From Aquibacillus albus (GTDB taxonomy: Bacteria > Bacillota > Bacilli > Bacillales > Amphibacillaceae), in contig NZ_JAFBDR010000008.1 in the NCBI RefSeq assembly GCF_016908325.1, positions 107,887-171,886 of the forward strand: a DNA stretch of 64,000 nucleotides. The letters run 5' to 3'. Below the pieces are notes generated by a model that saw only the letters and a list, made by a program, of their open reading frames with translations, searched no databases and was not told the origin of the DNA. The translations under genes and the position numbers were made by a program. Below, piece by piece: positions 16,430 to 25,554 of the stretch; the first letter of the stretch is position 1; each line of letters opens with the position of its first letter.

Positions 16430-18709
16430 ATGTCAAAAAGAGTTAGCTTATATGCATTATTCGCAATTTTTTCTCTTTCCTATGTCATTTCCCCCTATTC
16501 AAAGGGGTTATTCTTCGATAGACACTTTATTTGGTGGGCATTGTTGATCTTTACTGTTACATTATTATGGTTTTTTATAAGTAATGAAATTCAATTTAAC
16601 TATTTGTTTATATTTATTATTCCATTGTTGTACGCAGTTAGCTTATTTACGGCTGTTTCAGTCAACAGTACAGTCAACGAACTTATCAGATGGTCAATTT
16701 ATATCGTTTCTCTATACATTATAATTGATGCTAAAAGACTACCGTACATATCTAAAATATTACCTTTTGTCGTATACATAACAGGAACATGGATAGCAAT
16801 ATTTGGTATTTTGTCAAAATGGGGATTAGTTGAGTTTCAAGATAGTTTTCTAGGATCAAGGATGACAAGCGTCATTCAATATCCCAATACCTTTGCCGTT
16901 ATTGTAGCAGCGTTTTTATTGTTTGGTATTATTAATCTATTAAGAAAAGACATGAAATTCTACGATCTATTATTTTATTCTATTCCATTAGCATCTTTTA
17001 TAGTTGCTATTTTGTATTCCTCGTCAAGAGGTGTATTTGTATTATTTCCTATCACCTGGTTTATTGGACTCATTTTAGTTAGAAGTTTAAATAAGAAAAT
17101 AGAATATCTGTTTATTTCTTTTGTTACGGTAAGTTGTGGAGGTTTGGTCTATCTCAACATGTTAAAGAATGGTGTCGGTGAGTTTTTCGGTAAAGAGTTA
17201 CTATTTTTATTAATGTATTCCTTTATTGTTTCGACTTTCGTCATTATTTACAAGAAAATAAGTGATAAATTGCATATTAATTTATCAAAACGGACTCAGA
17301 TAGTTACATCAATAGGTATTCCGATATCTATTATTGTGGCAGGCATTTTATTTGTACTAGACATTTTAAATAAAGGGCTTATTTACTCACTTTTACCATC
17401 TAACTTACAAGCTAGACTAGATACAATTGACCTTGAACAAACCAGCTTATTAGCTAGACAAGATTTCTATGTTACTGCGATTCAGATTATCAAAGATACA
17501 CCGCCTTTTGGTTTTGGAGCAGATTCGTGGAATATTCTTTTTACCCAATACCAAGAAGAGCCTTTTTGGGCAACAGATGTTCACAATTTTTACTTAAATC
17601 AACTGATGAACCTAGGATGGCTCGGTGGCATGCTCTTTTTTGGAGTATTAATATATTTAATCGTTAAATCTGCAAAGAATATTTGGACAAATAGGAATAA
17701 CAATATTGTTCATTTAAAACTTTCTTCAAGTGTGGCAATTATCATGCTATTACTTCACAGCGCAATGGATTTCAACCTGTCCTATGGCACTACAGTATTT
17801 ATTCTGATAGGATTATTCGGAATCATATTAGAACCGGAAAGTAATAGTAATAAGCTAGTGATAAAGCATAATAGATTAATTAAATACGCATTGTTAGTTC
17901 CACTGATTATAATTGTTACATTCTATACATCTAGAATAGCATATGCTAATTACCAATTTGCACAAATTAATGATAAAGAAACATTAAGCGAAAAAGAGGA
18001 AATTTTACTTAAGGTTAATTCTGCAAAGCCTTATGATCCAAAAAGTTATAGTGATTTAGCTACTTTATATGCAACTGCTTATAATAATTCAAGAGATGAA
18101 AAGATTAAGGATAAAATAATAGAGTTAATTACAGAAGCTGCTAAAATTGAACCAAGAAATCGGGACATATCCTATGATTTAGCCTCTATTTCAGAGGATA
18201 TCGGCGAGACAAATTTAACATTTTTGTTACTTGAACAAACAATTGAAAATGATCCTTTTAGAGGTACGGCATATCACGGTCGAATTGGTATGGGGTCAGA
18301 ACTTGCTCTTGAATTAAGTAGTGAAGGTAATATGGACACTGCAAAGAATGAGGCATCAAAAGTTATCGAATATTACGAATCTTATATGACCATACGTGAT
18401 AAGTTCTCCGAAAAGTCAATTCCTAATAAACGTGGAGTGAATATTAATCAGGAATCTCATTATTTTGCAGCACAAGCTTATATCATATTAGGTCAATTTG
18501 ATAAGGCTTTAAAAGCACTTGAATACGTGAGCATTGACCCAGAAAAAGATAAAGAAAAGTTTTTAAGGCAGCAAGCAATGACAAATGTAGCATTGATTCA
18601 AGCAAATAAAGTTAAAGAAGCAGATGAAATTTTTAACACAATGCATGAACAATATCAGGATTTCAATGCCTATGTTGAAGGATATAAAAAATTAATAAGT
18701 ACGGAGTGA
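16430..18709 (+). CDS. O-antigen-ligase-like membrane protein with C-terminal TPRs
   Basis: 759 residues. About twelve membrane helices cover residues 1-510. Wzy_C marks are SSSRGVFV (about 196), FGFGADSWN (about 358) and TDVHNFYLNQLMNLGWLGG (about 381-399). The rest (about 515-759) is soluble, with helical TPR-like repeats (YDPKSYSDLATLYATAY; FDKALKALEYV). This layout matches Bacillales ligase/TPR proteins and PglL-like transferases. It probably acts on a lipid-linked glycan at the outer face. The Wzz gene starts four bases after its stop. Confidence 0.8.
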   Translation: MSKRVSLYALFAIFSLSYVISPYSKGLFFDRHFIWWALLIFTVTLLWFFISNEIQFNYLFIFIIPLLYAVSLFTAVSVNSTVNELIRWSIYIVSLYIIIDAKRLPYISKILPFVVYITGTWIAIFGILSKWGLVEFQDSFLGSRMTSVIQYPNTFAVIVAAFLLFGIINLLRKDMKFYDLLFYSIPLASFIVAILYSSSRGVFVLFPITWFIGLILVRSLNKKIEYLFISFVTVSCGGLVYLNMLKNGVGEFFGKELLFLLMYSFIVSTFVIIYKKISDKLHINLSKRTQIVTSIGIPISIIVAGILFVLDILNKGLIYSLLPSNLQARLDTIDLEQTSLLARQDFYVTAIQIIKDTPPFGFGADSWNILFTQYQEEPFWATDVHNFYLNQLMNLGWLGGMLFFGVLIYLIVKSAKNIWTNRNNNIVHLKLSSSVAIIMLLLHSAMDFNLSYGTTVFILIGLFGIILEPESNSNKLVIKHNRLIKYALLVPLIIIVTFYTSRIAYANYQFAQINDKETLSEKEEILLKVNSAKPYDPKSYSDLATLYATAYNNSRDEKIKDKIIELITEAAKIEPRNRDISYDLASISEDIGETNLTFLLLEQTIENDPFRGTAYHGRIGMGSELALELSSEGNMDTAKNEASKVIEYYESYMTIRDKFSEKSIPNKRGVNINQESHYFAAQAYIILGQFDKALKALEYVSIDPEKDKEKFLRQQAMTNVALIQANKVKEADEIFNTMHEQYQDFNAYVEGYKKLISTE

Positions 18710-18713
18710 TCAC

Positions 18714-19649
18714 ATGGAAGAAGAAATATCCTTGAAAGAAATATTGACAATACTATGGGAAGGGAAAATAACGATTATAAGTGTTACAATCGTTGTAACA
18801 TTACTTGCAGCCATATTTAGTAATTTTTTCTTAACACCTAAATATGAGACGTCTGCTACAGTATTAATTAACAGTGTACAGCAAAATGAAACGGGCTCAT
18901 CCGCTTTTACTGGATATTTGAATGAAGCAGTGTCACCTCAAATTTTTATGGAAAGAGTTGCTTCATTAGAAGTGTTACGAAGAGTAAAGGATAAGACCCC
19001 AACCTCAGAAAGAGAGTTAACAAGTTATCAAAATAATTTATCAGTTGAATTGACAGAAGATAGTAATTTAATTAAGCTGACCTTTACCGGTACAAACCCT
19101 GCAGAAATTCAAGAAACGTTAACAAGTATTGTTGAAGAAGCGAAGATTTATACTGAAGAATTAATTAGTGACCGTTTAATCACCTTATCCAATCAATTTA
19201 GAGAACAAGCTGAAATAGAAAAGCAATCCTTGGATCAATTATTGGCAGAATACAATCAAATGCGAGTATCAGAAGGATTACCATCAATTGTTGTCATGGA
19301 TGCAGTAACAAGTAACAGTAATCAATTCATTTTAAATAGTGAAGATTTGGAAGAGTTTCAAAACTTAGATCGAACCAAACAAGTGGAGTTTGAAAAAATT
19401 AATAGCAAAATAAGGAATTTAACCTCCTTATATAACCAATATTACAGTAGCTATGAAGAGGGACGAAGCCTGGCAGATTTTTATAAAGTAGACAATAAAT
19501 TTTCGGTTTTATCACAACCATTTGAGCCAATCAATCCAGTTTCACCAAATGTACTACTAAATACAGCAATAGCATTTGTGATCGGTTTAATGGTTTCCGT
19601 AGGACTTGTATTTTTTCGCGCCTATTGGCGAGATGAAACTAGTAAATAG
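18714..19649 (+). CDS. Wzz/YveK-like chain-length determinant
   Basis: 311 residues with an N-terminal Wzz domain: helix 1 (about 18-40), an extracellular coiled region (about 60-260), the P-x2-P segment FEPINPVSPN (about 268-277) and helix 2 (about 280-302). It is the transmembrane modulator of Wzy-dependent polymer length. No BY-kinase domain is fused and none is encoded nearby in this window, which is unusual for a Gram-positive Wzz pair. GGAGTGAT provides the ribosome site and overlaps the previous stop. Confidence 0.82.
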   Translation: MEEEISLKEILTILWEGKITIISVTIVVTLLAAIFSNFFLTPKYETSATVLINSVQQNETGSSAFTGYLNEAVSPQIFMERVASLEVLRRVKDKTPTSERELTSYQNNLSVELTEDSNLIKLTFTGTNPAEIQETLTSIVEEAKIYTEELISDRLITLSNQFREQAEIEKQSLDQLLAEYNQMRVSEGLPSIVVMDAVTSNSNQFILNSEDLEEFQNLDRTKQVEFEKINSKIRNLTSLYNQYYSSYEEGRSLADFYKVDNKFSVLSQPFEPINPVSPNVLLNTAIAFVIGLMVSVGLVFFRAYWRDETSK

Positions 19650-19698
19650 TGGCAATAACATTTTTTTACAAAACCCTTCAAATAGTGTCGAGAAATAG

Positions 19699-19704
19699 TA
19701 TAAT
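19699..19704 (+). promoter_or_regulatory. Possible promoter between wzz and the EpsC-like gene
   Basis: AGTATAATAG supplies a good -10 (TATAAT). The -35 (TTCAAA, 15 bp away) is weak. A ~130-base leader ending in a terminator hairpin follows. Confidence 0.4.
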
Positions 19705-19768
19705 AGAATTAAATGACCAAGTTACTTTAAGTAATCTGTAATAGGTCCATAGTTGTTAGTCATCATAG

Positions 19769-19814
19769 GAAAAGGATGAATAGACAAGCTTCTTTGTTTT
19801 CATCCTTTTATTTT
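19769..19814 (+). terminator. Terminator/attenuator hairpin just upstream of the EpsC-like gene
   Basis: AAAAGGATGAA (19770-19780), an 18-base loop, TTCATCCTTTT (19799-19809) and further T. It ends only about 20 bases before the start at 19835, so readthrough must be allowed. It could end the wzz transcript or act as an attenuator. Confidence 0.65.
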
Positions 19815-19834
19815 TGTAAATGGAGAGGAACAAT

Positions 19835-21658
19835 ATGAGTTACCACAAACGAATTATATTCTTAGTTGGGCTGGATTCGTTAATTGTCTTATTTTCGATA
19901 TTTATTGGGTATTTTATTTTACAGCCGATGTATGCTTCAAACCCTTACCCAACTTTATTGTTTAGCTCGTTATCCCTATTAGTATGTCACCATGCGTTTG
20001 CCTTTCGATACAAGCTTTACCATAAAGCATGGGAATATGCGAGTGTTGGGGAACTGATTGCGATTGTTAAGGCAATTACCTTTTCGGTTGCTGCAACTGG
20101 GGTTATTCAACTGATTTTTATGGGTGCTATGTATAAACGGGTACTTGTATTAACTTGGATGCTACATATTCTATTAATTGGTGGATCGCGTTTTTCTTGG
20201 AGAATCATTAGAGATCGTTTTATTAAACCAAACAATTCAAAAAAACGTACACTCATAGTTGGAGCAGGTTCAGCTGGTACTATGTTGGTTCGCCAGTTAA
20301 TGAAAAGCAATGATTCGGATATAGACCCAATCGCATTTGTCGATGATGACTTAACGAAACAAAAGCTTGAAATATATGGGGTGCCTGTAAAAGGGAAAAC
20401 GGATGAGATTGTAAAAATCGTTGAAAATTATAATATCAAACATATAATTATCGCTATTCCTTCATTAAGCAAAAGTGAAATTCAGGCGATTTACCAGCAA
20501 TGCAGTAAAACAAATGCGAAAACACAAATTATGCCGATGATTGAAGATATCGTAACCGGAAAAGTATCGGTAAACTCCTTCCGTGAAGTCGAAGTAGAAG
20601 ATTTGTTAGGTCGTGATCCAGTACAGCTTGATACCGATAGCTTGAAGAAAAAAATTACTGAAAAAACGATCCTTGTGACCGGTGCAGGTGGTTCAATTGG
20701 ATCAGAAATTTGTCGTCAAGTATGTAAGTTTCATCCGAAGAAAATTATACTACTTGGACACGGGGAAAATTCGATATATCAGATTGATATGGAGCTAAGA
20801 CAGGCCTATCAGCAATCGTTTGAAATAGTTCCTATTATTGCAGATGTACAAGATAAAACAAGAATACTAGAAGTGGTTGACTTTCACCGACCAGAAGTTA
20901 TTTACCATGCCGCAGCACATAAGCATGTACCACTAATGGAATATAATCCGAAAGAAGCGGTCAAGAACAATGTGATTGGCACAAAAAATGTTGCAGAAGC
21001 AGCAGATATATTTGGTGTGGAGACATTCGTACTTGTTTCCTCAGATAAAGCTGTGAATCCAACCAATGTGATGGGATCAACGAAACGAATTGCTGAAATG
21101 GTGATACAGAATCTTGCCAAAGAAAGCAATACAAAATTTGTTGCGGTTCGATTTGGAAATGTGCTCGGCAGTCGTGGAAGTGTCATTCCATTATTTAAAA
21201 AGCAAATTCAAGCAGGCGGCCCCGTTACAGTAACAGATCCTGAGATGACTCGCTATTTCATGACGATTCCGGAAGCTTCAAGATTGGTGATGCAAGCGGG
21301 TGCGCTCGCTCGAGGTGGAGAAATCTTTGTCCTCGATATGGGTGAACCAGTTAAAATCGTTGATTTAGCAGAAAACCTGATTCGGCTTTCTGGTTATACC
21401 GTCGATGAAATTGGCATCAAATTTTCTGGAATCCGACCAGGAGAGAAGCTGTTCGAGGAATTACTTAGTGAAAAAGAAGTACATCCAAAACCAGTCTATC
21501 CGAAAATATTTATTGGGAAGTCCGTGGAAGTGGAATATGACAAAGTTGATAATTTAGTATCTAACCATATGATGTTTGACCAACACTATTTGAAAGATTA
21601 CGTTGTGTCGTTAGCGAATAATCGGGAGATGGAAGTTTATGGTGTTGTGAATAGTTGA
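19835..21658 (+). CDS. UDP-N-acetyl-hexosamine 4,6-dehydratase (EpsC/CapD/PglF-like)
   Basis: 607 residues. Four N-terminal membrane helices (about 5-110), a first Rossmann domain with VGAGSAGTM (about 142), then the catalytic SDR domain with TGAGGSIGSE (about 282) and SSDKAVNPTNVMGSTK (about 402-417). There the Asp/Met/Lys arrangement replaces Tyr-x3-Lys, as in membrane dehydratases. It should make UDP-4-keto-6-deoxy-HexNAc for QuiNAc, FucNAc or bacillosamine-type sugars. I chose the ATG at 19835 because TGGAGAGG precedes it; an upstream ATG at 19820 overlaps that site. Confidence 0.87.
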   Translation: MSYHKRIIFLVGLDSLIVLFSIFIGYFILQPMYASNPYPTLLFSSLSLLVCHHAFAFRYKLYHKAWEYASVGELIAIVKAITFSVAATGVIQLIFMGAMYKRVLVLTWMLHILLIGGSRFSWRIIRDRFIKPNNSKKRTLIVGAGSAGTMLVRQLMKSNDSDIDPIAFVDDDLTKQKLEIYGVPVKGKTDEIVKIVENYNIKHIIIAIPSLSKSEIQAIYQQCSKTNAKTQIMPMIEDIVTGKVSVNSFREVEVEDLLGRDPVQLDTDSLKKKITEKTILVTGAGGSIGSEICRQVCKFHPKKIILLGHGENSIYQIDMELRQAYQQSFEIVPIIADVQDKTRILEVVDFHRPEVIYHAAAHKHVPLMEYNPKEAVKNNVIGTKNVAEAADIFGVETFVLVSSDKAVNPTNVMGSTKRIAEMVIQNLAKESNTKFVAVRFGNVLGSRGSVIPLFKKQIQAGGPVTVTDPEMTRYFMTIPEASRLVMQAGALARGGEIFVLDMGEPVKIVDLAENLIRLSGYTVDEIGIKFSGIRPGEKLFEELLSEKEVHPKPVYPKIFIGKSVEVEYDKVDNLVSNHMMFDQHYLKDYVVSLANNREMEVYGVVNS

Positions 21659-21806
21659 TAGATGTGGTTTGAAAAGGCGCTAAATAATAATTTGCGAAAT
21701 GGTTCTTTGCTTTTTCGGTACTTACGTACCTATTTGCATATGCTCTTTTCCTTATAATCTAAAAGGTACTTTTTGAACACTATTAATAATGATCGGAGGA
21801 ATAGCT

Positions 21807-22685
21807 TTGAAACAGGTAAAAAAAGCAATTATACCCGCAGCTGGACTTGGTACACGGTTTTTACCAGCAACGAAGGCGATGCCGAAAGAGATGCTACCAA
21901 TCGTAGATAAGCCGACGATTCAATATATTGTAGAAGAAGCGATTGCGTCCGGTATTGAAGATATCATTATTGTGACAGGAAAAGGGAAGCGGGCAATCGA
22001 GGATCATTTTGATAACAACTTTGAGTTAGAAGATAACTTAATCAAAAAGGAAAAATTTGATTTGCTGGAAAAAGCAACGCAACCGGCGGAAGTTGATATC
22101 CATTACATACGACAAAAAGAACCACTGGGACTAGGACATGCGGTGTGGTGCGCGCGTAAGTTTATCGGTGATGAGCCTTTTGCAGTGTTGCTTGGGGATG
22201 ATATTGTCCAGGCGGAGACTCCGTGTTTAAAGCAGTTGATTGATCAATATGAAGAAACTGGTGGATCGGTTGTTGGGGTGCAGAAAGTGCCGGATGAGGA
22301 TACACATCGGTATGGCATTGTTGATCCTAGTGTGCAAGAGGGTAGAAGGTATCAGGTTAATAGATTTGTGGAAAAACCGCCTGAGGGAACAGCACCTTCA
22401 AATCTTGCGATTTTGGGTAGGTATGTTTTGTCGCCTAAGGTGTTTAAGTACTTAGATCGAAAAGAAGTTGGGTCTGGTGGAGAAATCCAGTTGACGGATG
22501 CGATTCAGATGTTAAATGAAAGTCAGAGTGTATTTGCCTATGATTTTGAGGGCAAGCGGTATGATGTTGGAGAGAAGATGGGCTTTATTAAGACGACGAT
22601 TGAGTTTGCATTGAAGGATGAGGAGTTAGGGGCGCAGGTGGAAGAGTTGATTAGTGGTTTGGTACCAGAAAAAGTAGATGGTTAA
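21807..22685 (+). CDS. galU: UTP-glucose-1-phosphate uridylyltransferase
   Basis: 292 residues, complete. The N-terminal nucleotidyltransferase signature [19 protein letters not shown] (11-29) is followed by [19 protein letters not shown] and the FVEKP loop. It makes UDP-glucose for glycan and lipid synthesis, and feeds GalE at 43044. The TTG at 21807 is preferred since CGGAGGA stands seven bases upstream; the ATG at 21789 would overlap that site. Confidence 0.92.
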   Translation: MKQVKKAIIPAAGLGTRFLPATKAMPKEMLPIVDKPTIQYIVEEAIASGIEDIIIVTGKGKRAIEDHFDNNFELEDNLIKKEKFDLLEKATQPAEVDIHYIRQKEPLGLGHAVWCARKFIGDEPFAVLLGDDIVQAETPCLKQLIDQYEETGGSVVGVQKVPDEDTHRYGIVDPSVQEGRRYQVNRFVEKPPEGTAPSNLAILGRYVLSPKVFKYLDRKEVGSGGEIQLTDAIQMLNESQSVFAYDFEGKRYDVGEKMGFIKTTIEFALKDEELGAQVEELISGLVPEKVDG

Positions 22686-23112
22686 CATATTTTTTAAATA
22701 CATTCAAATGGAATGTTAGAGAAATATTTACTGGTAATGTCTCCCTTAACCTTTATCAATGGAGGCACTCGGCTATGCTGTGGGTGATACACCTTAGACA
22801 CTTTTGTCGTTAGTATGGTGTGAGGAAGGGTTAGATGCCCTTGTAGGTAGCAGATGCGAAATTTGTATAATTTTGAACAATCAGCTACTAATTATTTAAA
22901 TTAGTAGCTGATTGAATGGTAAATATAATTGGAGGGAACTCAGTTAGGATTACTAGATAGGTAAATATCTATTTTGTATTTGTGTAGATGTTGAATAGAT
23001 ATTGAGAGGTATTTATTGAAGTGGATTAATTTAGTGGTTTAGTAGTTGATTGGAAGAAAGTGTCCAATTGAGTCCTAATTTACTAAATAACTTTTAAAGG
23101 GAGTTTTACGGT
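22686..23112 (+). other. 427-bp intergenic region, probable structured RNA
   Basis: No gene. From about 22735 to 22865 the composition is richer in GC than its surroundings and short nested pairings are possible: ACACC (about 22789) with GGTGT (about 22819), enclosing GACACTTTTGTC. There is also a perfect 15-bp hairpin at 22879-22913. It sits in front of the initiating sugar transferase, a common place for regulatory RNA in exopolysaccharide operons. I could not match a known riboswitch or the EAR element with confidence. Confidence 0.45.
22879..22913 (+). repeat. Perfect long hairpin without U-tail
   Basis: AATCAGCTACTAATT pairs exactly with AATTAGTAGCTGATT across a 5-base centre. GAATGG follows instead of T, so it is not an ordinary terminator. 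It may be a processing or antitermination structure. Confidence 0.7.
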
Positions 23113-23745
23113 ATGTATTTGAAGATAAAGAGACTGATTGATATCATTCTATCTTTAATTGGACTTATAGTATTATCACCGATTTATTTAATACTAATTA
23201 TTGGTATTAAGATCGACTCAAGAGGTCCGGTTCTATTTAAACAAAAGCGTATTGGTATCAACAAAACACATTTCAAAATCTTGAAATTTCGCACTATGCG
23301 AATAGATACGCCTAAGGACACTCCTACACATCTGCTGGAAAACCCTCAACAGTATATTACTAAAATGGGTAACTTTTTGAGAAAAACTTCACTTGATGAG
23401 TTACCGCAGATTTGGAATATCTTTGTTGGGCAAATGAGTATTATCGGCCCACGGCCAGCACTGTGGAATCAATATGATTTGATTGCTGAACGGGATAAAT
23501 ATGGTGCAAATAATGTTCCACCTGGGTTGACTGGTTGGGCTCAGATTAATGGTAGAGATGAACTGCCTATTGAAGTAAAGGCAAAATTAGATGGAGAGTA
23601 CGTTGAAAGAATTAGTTTAAGGATGGATGTTAAGTGCTTCTTTGGAACAATTGTAAGTGTTGTTAAAAGTGACGGGGTTGTTGAAGGTGGAACGGGAAGG
23701 ACGACCAAAAAAGACGTTGCTGCTACAAAAAATCAAGCAAAATAA
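23113..23745 (+). CDS. Initiating sugar-1-phosphate transferase (WcaJ/EpsL type)
   Basis: 210 residues, bacterial sugar transferase family. One N-terminal membrane hairpin (about 11-33) is followed by the conserved catalytic half: KFRTMR (about 59), DELPQIWNI, SIIGPRP and PGLTGWAQINGRD. It loads the first sugar phosphate (perhaps the product of the EpsC-like branch) on undecaprenyl phosphate at the inner face. AAAGGGAG lies upstream. It is the first gene of a dense run of polysaccharide genes. Confidence 0.88.
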   Translation: MYLKIKRLIDIILSLIGLIVLSPIYLILIIGIKIDSRGPVLFKQKRIGINKTHFKILKFRTMRIDTPKDTPTHLLENPQQYITKMGNFLRKTSLDELPQIWNIFVGQMSIIGPRPALWNQYDLIAERDKYGANNVPPGLTGWAQINGRDELPIEVKAKLDGEYVERISLRMDVKCFFGTIVSVVKSDGVVEGGTGRTTKKDVAATKNQAK

Positions 23746-23772
23746 ATTAAGAGATGGGTAAGGTGCTGATAG

Positions 23773-25554
23773 ATGGATAATAAAATCACATTATTTGTAA
23801 ACACGGTAAAGTATCTAAAACCTTCACAGATATATTATAGAGTGTTTAATAGATTGAAACGAGAACTGTACACAAGGAAATTATTATCTGTAAAAATACC
23901 CACCGAAGTAAAGGTTAGGGAAGGTTACGATTACATTATACCTGAAATAGACTTTGATAAGGAATATTTGGAAAGGTTTGACGTTGATGACATCTTTAAG
24001 GATAAATTTACATTTATTAATTTAACAAACCAAATAGAATTATCTAAAGCCTGGAATAACAAAGAATTACAGCATTTGTGGAGATATAACTTACATTATT
24101 TTGAATACTTATTCAAATTAGCTTATGAGTTTTCTATGGGAAATAATCAAACAAAATACTATGAGAAATATAGAGACATGATCAAAAATTGGATCAATAA
24201 TAACCCGTATGCGTATGGTGATGGTTGGCATCCATATACTATTTCTTTAAGACTAACTAATTGGATAGCAACGTATCGAATTTTTGAAGAAACTATTAAG
24301 TTAGATAGAGAGTTTGATAAGACATACAGAGAATCTCTGTTTTTGCAGTATCAATATTTACAAGCCAACTTAGAAAAAGATGTTCTAGGGAATCATTATT
24401 TTGAGAATATTAAAGCACTTATCATTGGAAGTGTTTTTTTTGAAGATACAAAAATCAAAGAAAAGTTTAAAAGGGAATTATTTAAGCAGCTTATGGAACA
24501 AATTCTAGAAGACGGAATGCATTTCGAACTAAGTCCCATGTATCACAAAATAATACTAGAAGATTTAATTAAAATAACATATTGGCTAAAAGACGAAGAA
24601 ATTTATGATGATCTAATATTCTATATTCAAAAAATGATAGATGTAACATACAGTTTTGAAAAGGGCTTCGGTAAGACACCAGCATTTAATGATAGTGCTG
24701 ATGGAGTTAGTAAGGATTTTAAGGCTCTATTAGAAACATGTAGCAAATATTTTGGGTTAGTTCCAGTAACCAAAACAATCTTTGAAGAAAGTGGATTTTA
24801 TATTATCAAAGATTCGAATAAGAAGCTAATTTTAGATACTGGAGAAATTTGTCCAACTTATCTTCCTGCTCATGGCCATTGTGATGCATTAAGTTTTGAA
24901 TTATCAATCAAGGGAGTTCCTTTCATTGTTAATTCTGGCACTTATCAGTATGAAAATGGTCAATGGAGGGATTACTTTAGAAGTACGAAAGCTCATAACA
25001 CTATTTCTATATCAGACCAAGAACAATCACAATTCTGGGGAAGCTTTAGAGTGGCTAAGCGTATAAATAAGGTTAGTAGAAAGCAATTCTTGTATAAAAA
25101 TATTCAATTTTATGCCGGGTCCTATGTTTCATATACTGGTGATCAACATAAAAGATATATTGGTTATTTAGATGAAAATACAATAATCATTTTAGATTAT
25201 GTAAATGATCATATGAAAGACAATATTAAAAGTTATTTACATTTTGCACCTGAAACAAGAGTGGAAATTAAAGGTGAAATTGTCCAAGCAAATAAAGGTA
25301 GTGAAACAATTAAGCTAGCACCAATAGGAATAAATAATGTAAATGTAAAGCAAGGTTGGTATTCCGAACAATTTAATGCTAAAGAAAATAATAAACATTT
25401 AGTTTTTCACAAGGAAAAAAATCGACATTATTTTGGTTATTTAATAGGTTTTAATTCTACTAACTACAAAGTAAAAGAATTAGACAATGGAATTAAAATA
25501 ACTGGAGATAAAGAACTAATTATTAACTATGAAGAATTGGGAGTTATGTTATGA
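23773..25554 (+). CDS. Heparinase II/III family protein
   Basis: 593 residues. An N-terminal alpha-helical toroid (about 60-330; WRYNLHYFEYL, DGWHPYTISLRLTNW, HYFENIKALI) is followed by the C-terminal beta-sheet heparinase II/III domain with LPAHGHCDALSFEL (about 365-378) and a THNTI-like AHNTISI. Family members are polysaccharide lyases (PL12/PL15-like). Those in biosynthetic loci are cytoplasmic and lack a signal peptide, as here, so a function in assembly or editing is likely but unproven. It overlaps the next gene by 4 bp (ATGA). Confidence 0.82.
   Translation: MDNKITLFVNTVKYLKPSQIYYRVFNRLKRELYTRKLLSVKIPTEVKVREGYDYIIPEIDFDKEYLERFDVDDIFKDKFTFINLTNQIELSKAWNNKELQHLWRYNLHYFEYLFKLAYEFSMGNNQTKYYEKYRDMIKNWINNNPYAYGDGWHPYTISLRLTNWIATYRIFEETIKLDREFDKTYRESLFLQYQYLQANLEKDVLGNHYFENIKALIIGSVFFEDTKIKEKFKRELFKQLMEQILEDGMHFELSPMYHKIILEDLIKITYWLKDEEIYDDLIFYIQKMIDVTYSFEKGFGKTPAFNDSADGVSKDFKALLETCSKYFGLVPVTKTIFEESGFYIIKDSNKKLILDTGEICPTYLPAHGHCDALSFELSIKGVPFIVNSGTYQYENGQWRDYFRSTKAHNTISISDQEQSQFWGSFRVAKRINKVSRKQFLYKNIQFYAGSYVSYTGDQHKRYIGYLDENTIIILDYVNDHMKDNIKSYLHFAPETRVEIKGEIVQANKGSETIKLAPIGINNVNVKQGWYSEQFNAKENNKHLVFHKEKNRHYFGYLIGFNSTNYKVKELDNGIKITGDKELIINYEELGVML

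Noticed and set aside
22755..22870. RfaH/JUMPstart-like ops site (GGTAGC)
   Set aside because: Only six bases match and the conserved ops context is absent; chance cannot be excluded.
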